In this document: positions 13,937-14,566 of the stretch, piece by piece
How the letters are laid out: the number at the start of each line of letters is the position of its first letter
Numbering within the stretch: position 1 is the first letter of the stretch
Notes under the pieces: model-generated
Told to the model about the DNA's origin: nothing
Databases searched by the model: none
The model's input: the letters and a program-made list of their open reading frames with translations, nothing else
Program-made: the position numbers and the translations under genes
Assembly: GCA_964616135.1 (NCBI GenBank)
Contig: CAZTTQ010000020.1
Span: forward strand, 1-14,566
DNA: 14,566 nt
Direction: 5' to 3'
DNA from: JAJYIV01 sp964616135
GTDB taxonomy: Bacteria; Patescibacteriota; Patescibacteriia; UBA9934; GWF2-40-263

Positions 13937-14566
13937 ATGCACGACAAAATCATCATCAAGGGCGCGCGCGAGCACAACCTCAAGAATATTTCGCTTGAGT
14001 TGCCGCGCGGCAAGCTGATCACCATCACGGGGTTGTCCGGTTCGGGCAAGTCCAGTTTGGCGTTCGACACCATTTTCGCGGAAGGGCAGCGCCGCTACGT
14101 GGAATCCCTGTCCGCCTACGCCCGCCAGTTCTTGGGGCAGATGGAAAAGCCGGACGTGGACGAGATCGAAGGGCTTTCGCCGGCGATTTCGATCGACCAA
14201 AAGGCGCACAGCTCCAACCCGCGCTCCACGGTCGCCACGATCACGGAAATTTATGACTATCTGCGCGTGTTGTATGCCCGCGTGGGCCAGCCGCACTGCG
14301 TAAAGTGCAATAAGCCGATTGAAAAGCTCACCAACGAGGAAATGGTGGACGTCGTCTTGCGATTGCTGGACGAACACGGCAAGCCGCCCGCCGGTTCCAA
14401 GACCAAGGGGAGCATCGACATCCTGGCGCCGGTCGTCCGCGGCCGCAAAGGCGAGTATTACCAGTTGCTGTACGACCTCTATAATTCTGGATTCGCCCGC
14501 GTGCGCATCGACGGCAAGATGTTCGCGTTGAATGAGCAGATCAAACTGTCCCGCTACCAGCAGCAC
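13937..14566 (+). CDS. uvrA: Excinuclease ABC subunit A (3'-partial)
   Basis: The first 210 codons of a protein normally over 900 residues; it runs off the window with the frame open. UvrA is the ATPase that finds DNA lesions and loads UvrB. Visible: the N-terminal IIIKGAREHNLKNISLELPR start, Walker A GLSGSGKS (32-39), YVESLSAYARQFLGQM (54-69), SIDQKAHSSNPRSTVATITE (85-104), and a CVKC pair (Cys121, Cys124) that begins the first zinc-binding insertion. The ATG at 13937 is 2 nt after the uvrB stop, so uvrB and uvrA form one operon. Identification is firm. Confidence 0.95.
   Translation, partial: MHDKIIIKGAREHNLKNISLELPRGKLITITGLSGSGKSSLAFDTIFAEGQRRYVESLSAYARQFLGQMEKPDVDEIEGLSPAISIDQKAHSSNPRSTVATITEIYDYLRVLYARVGQPHCVKCNKPIEKLTNEEMVDVVLRLLDEHGKPPAGSKTKGSIDILAPVVRGRKGEYYQLLYDLYNSGFARVRIDGKMFALNEQIKLSRYQQH

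Noticed and set aside
1..14566. CRISPR array, tRNA, rRNA or transposase gene
   Set aside because: No regularly spaced direct repeats, cloverleaf-like segments, rRNA signatures or transposase motifs were seen by eye on either strand.

Overview
The window looks like a moderately GC-rich chromosome fragment from a Patescibacteria (CPR, Parcubacteria-like) genome. The evidence is the gene style rather than any marker gene: two large secreted proteins sharing a C-terminal module often seen in CPR surface proteins, an archaeal-type NMN adenylyltransferase, a TauE/UreH-like membrane protein fused to a Cys/Met cupredoxin, and very tight gene packing with 1-nt gaps and stop/start overlaps. TGA is used as a stop by several genes, so the standard bacterial code applies. 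The assignment is an inference and no finer rank is claimed.

Layout. (1) 1-2382 (+): C-terminal part of a large secreted WNP-type beta-propeller protein, followed by a terminator. (2) 2523-5574 (-): a four-gene convergent operon, read right to left as a membrane-anchored protein of unknown function, a P-loop kinase, glutamate racemase MurI and a small lipoprotein, ending in its own terminator. (3) 5575-5645: AT-richer divergent promoter region. (4) 5646-9297 (+): NMN adenylyltransferase (NadM), glycerate 2-kinase, the TauE/UreH-cupredoxin fusion, a four-helix membrane protein with two CxxC motifs, and a small two-helix membrane protein. (5) 9333-11636 (+): a secreted multidomain protein with three calcium-loop-like repeats, an SbsA-like Ig domain, and the same C-terminal pair of domains as protein 1. 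(6) 11637-11783: two stem-loops and a half copy of a palindromic repeat. (7) 11784-14566 (+): uvrB and the start of uvrA, the nucleotide excision repair operon, running off the window.

How they work together. MurI feeds D-glutamate to peptidoglycan synthesis. NadM and glycerate kinase connect NAD salvage with entry of glycerate into lower glycolysis. The TauE-cupredoxin and double-CxxC proteins look like a metal-handling or thiol-redox module in the membrane. The two large proteins are probably exported and surface-associated. UvrA and UvrB act together in DNA damage recognition.

The most striking signal is a palindromic interspersed repeat. One copy lies inside the uvrB reading frame and contains a 10-N assembly gap; half of another lies just before the uvrB start codon. 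The two copies differ by compensatory changes in the same hairpin stem, so the element appears to be maintained as a structured nucleic acid while being translated within a housekeeping gene.
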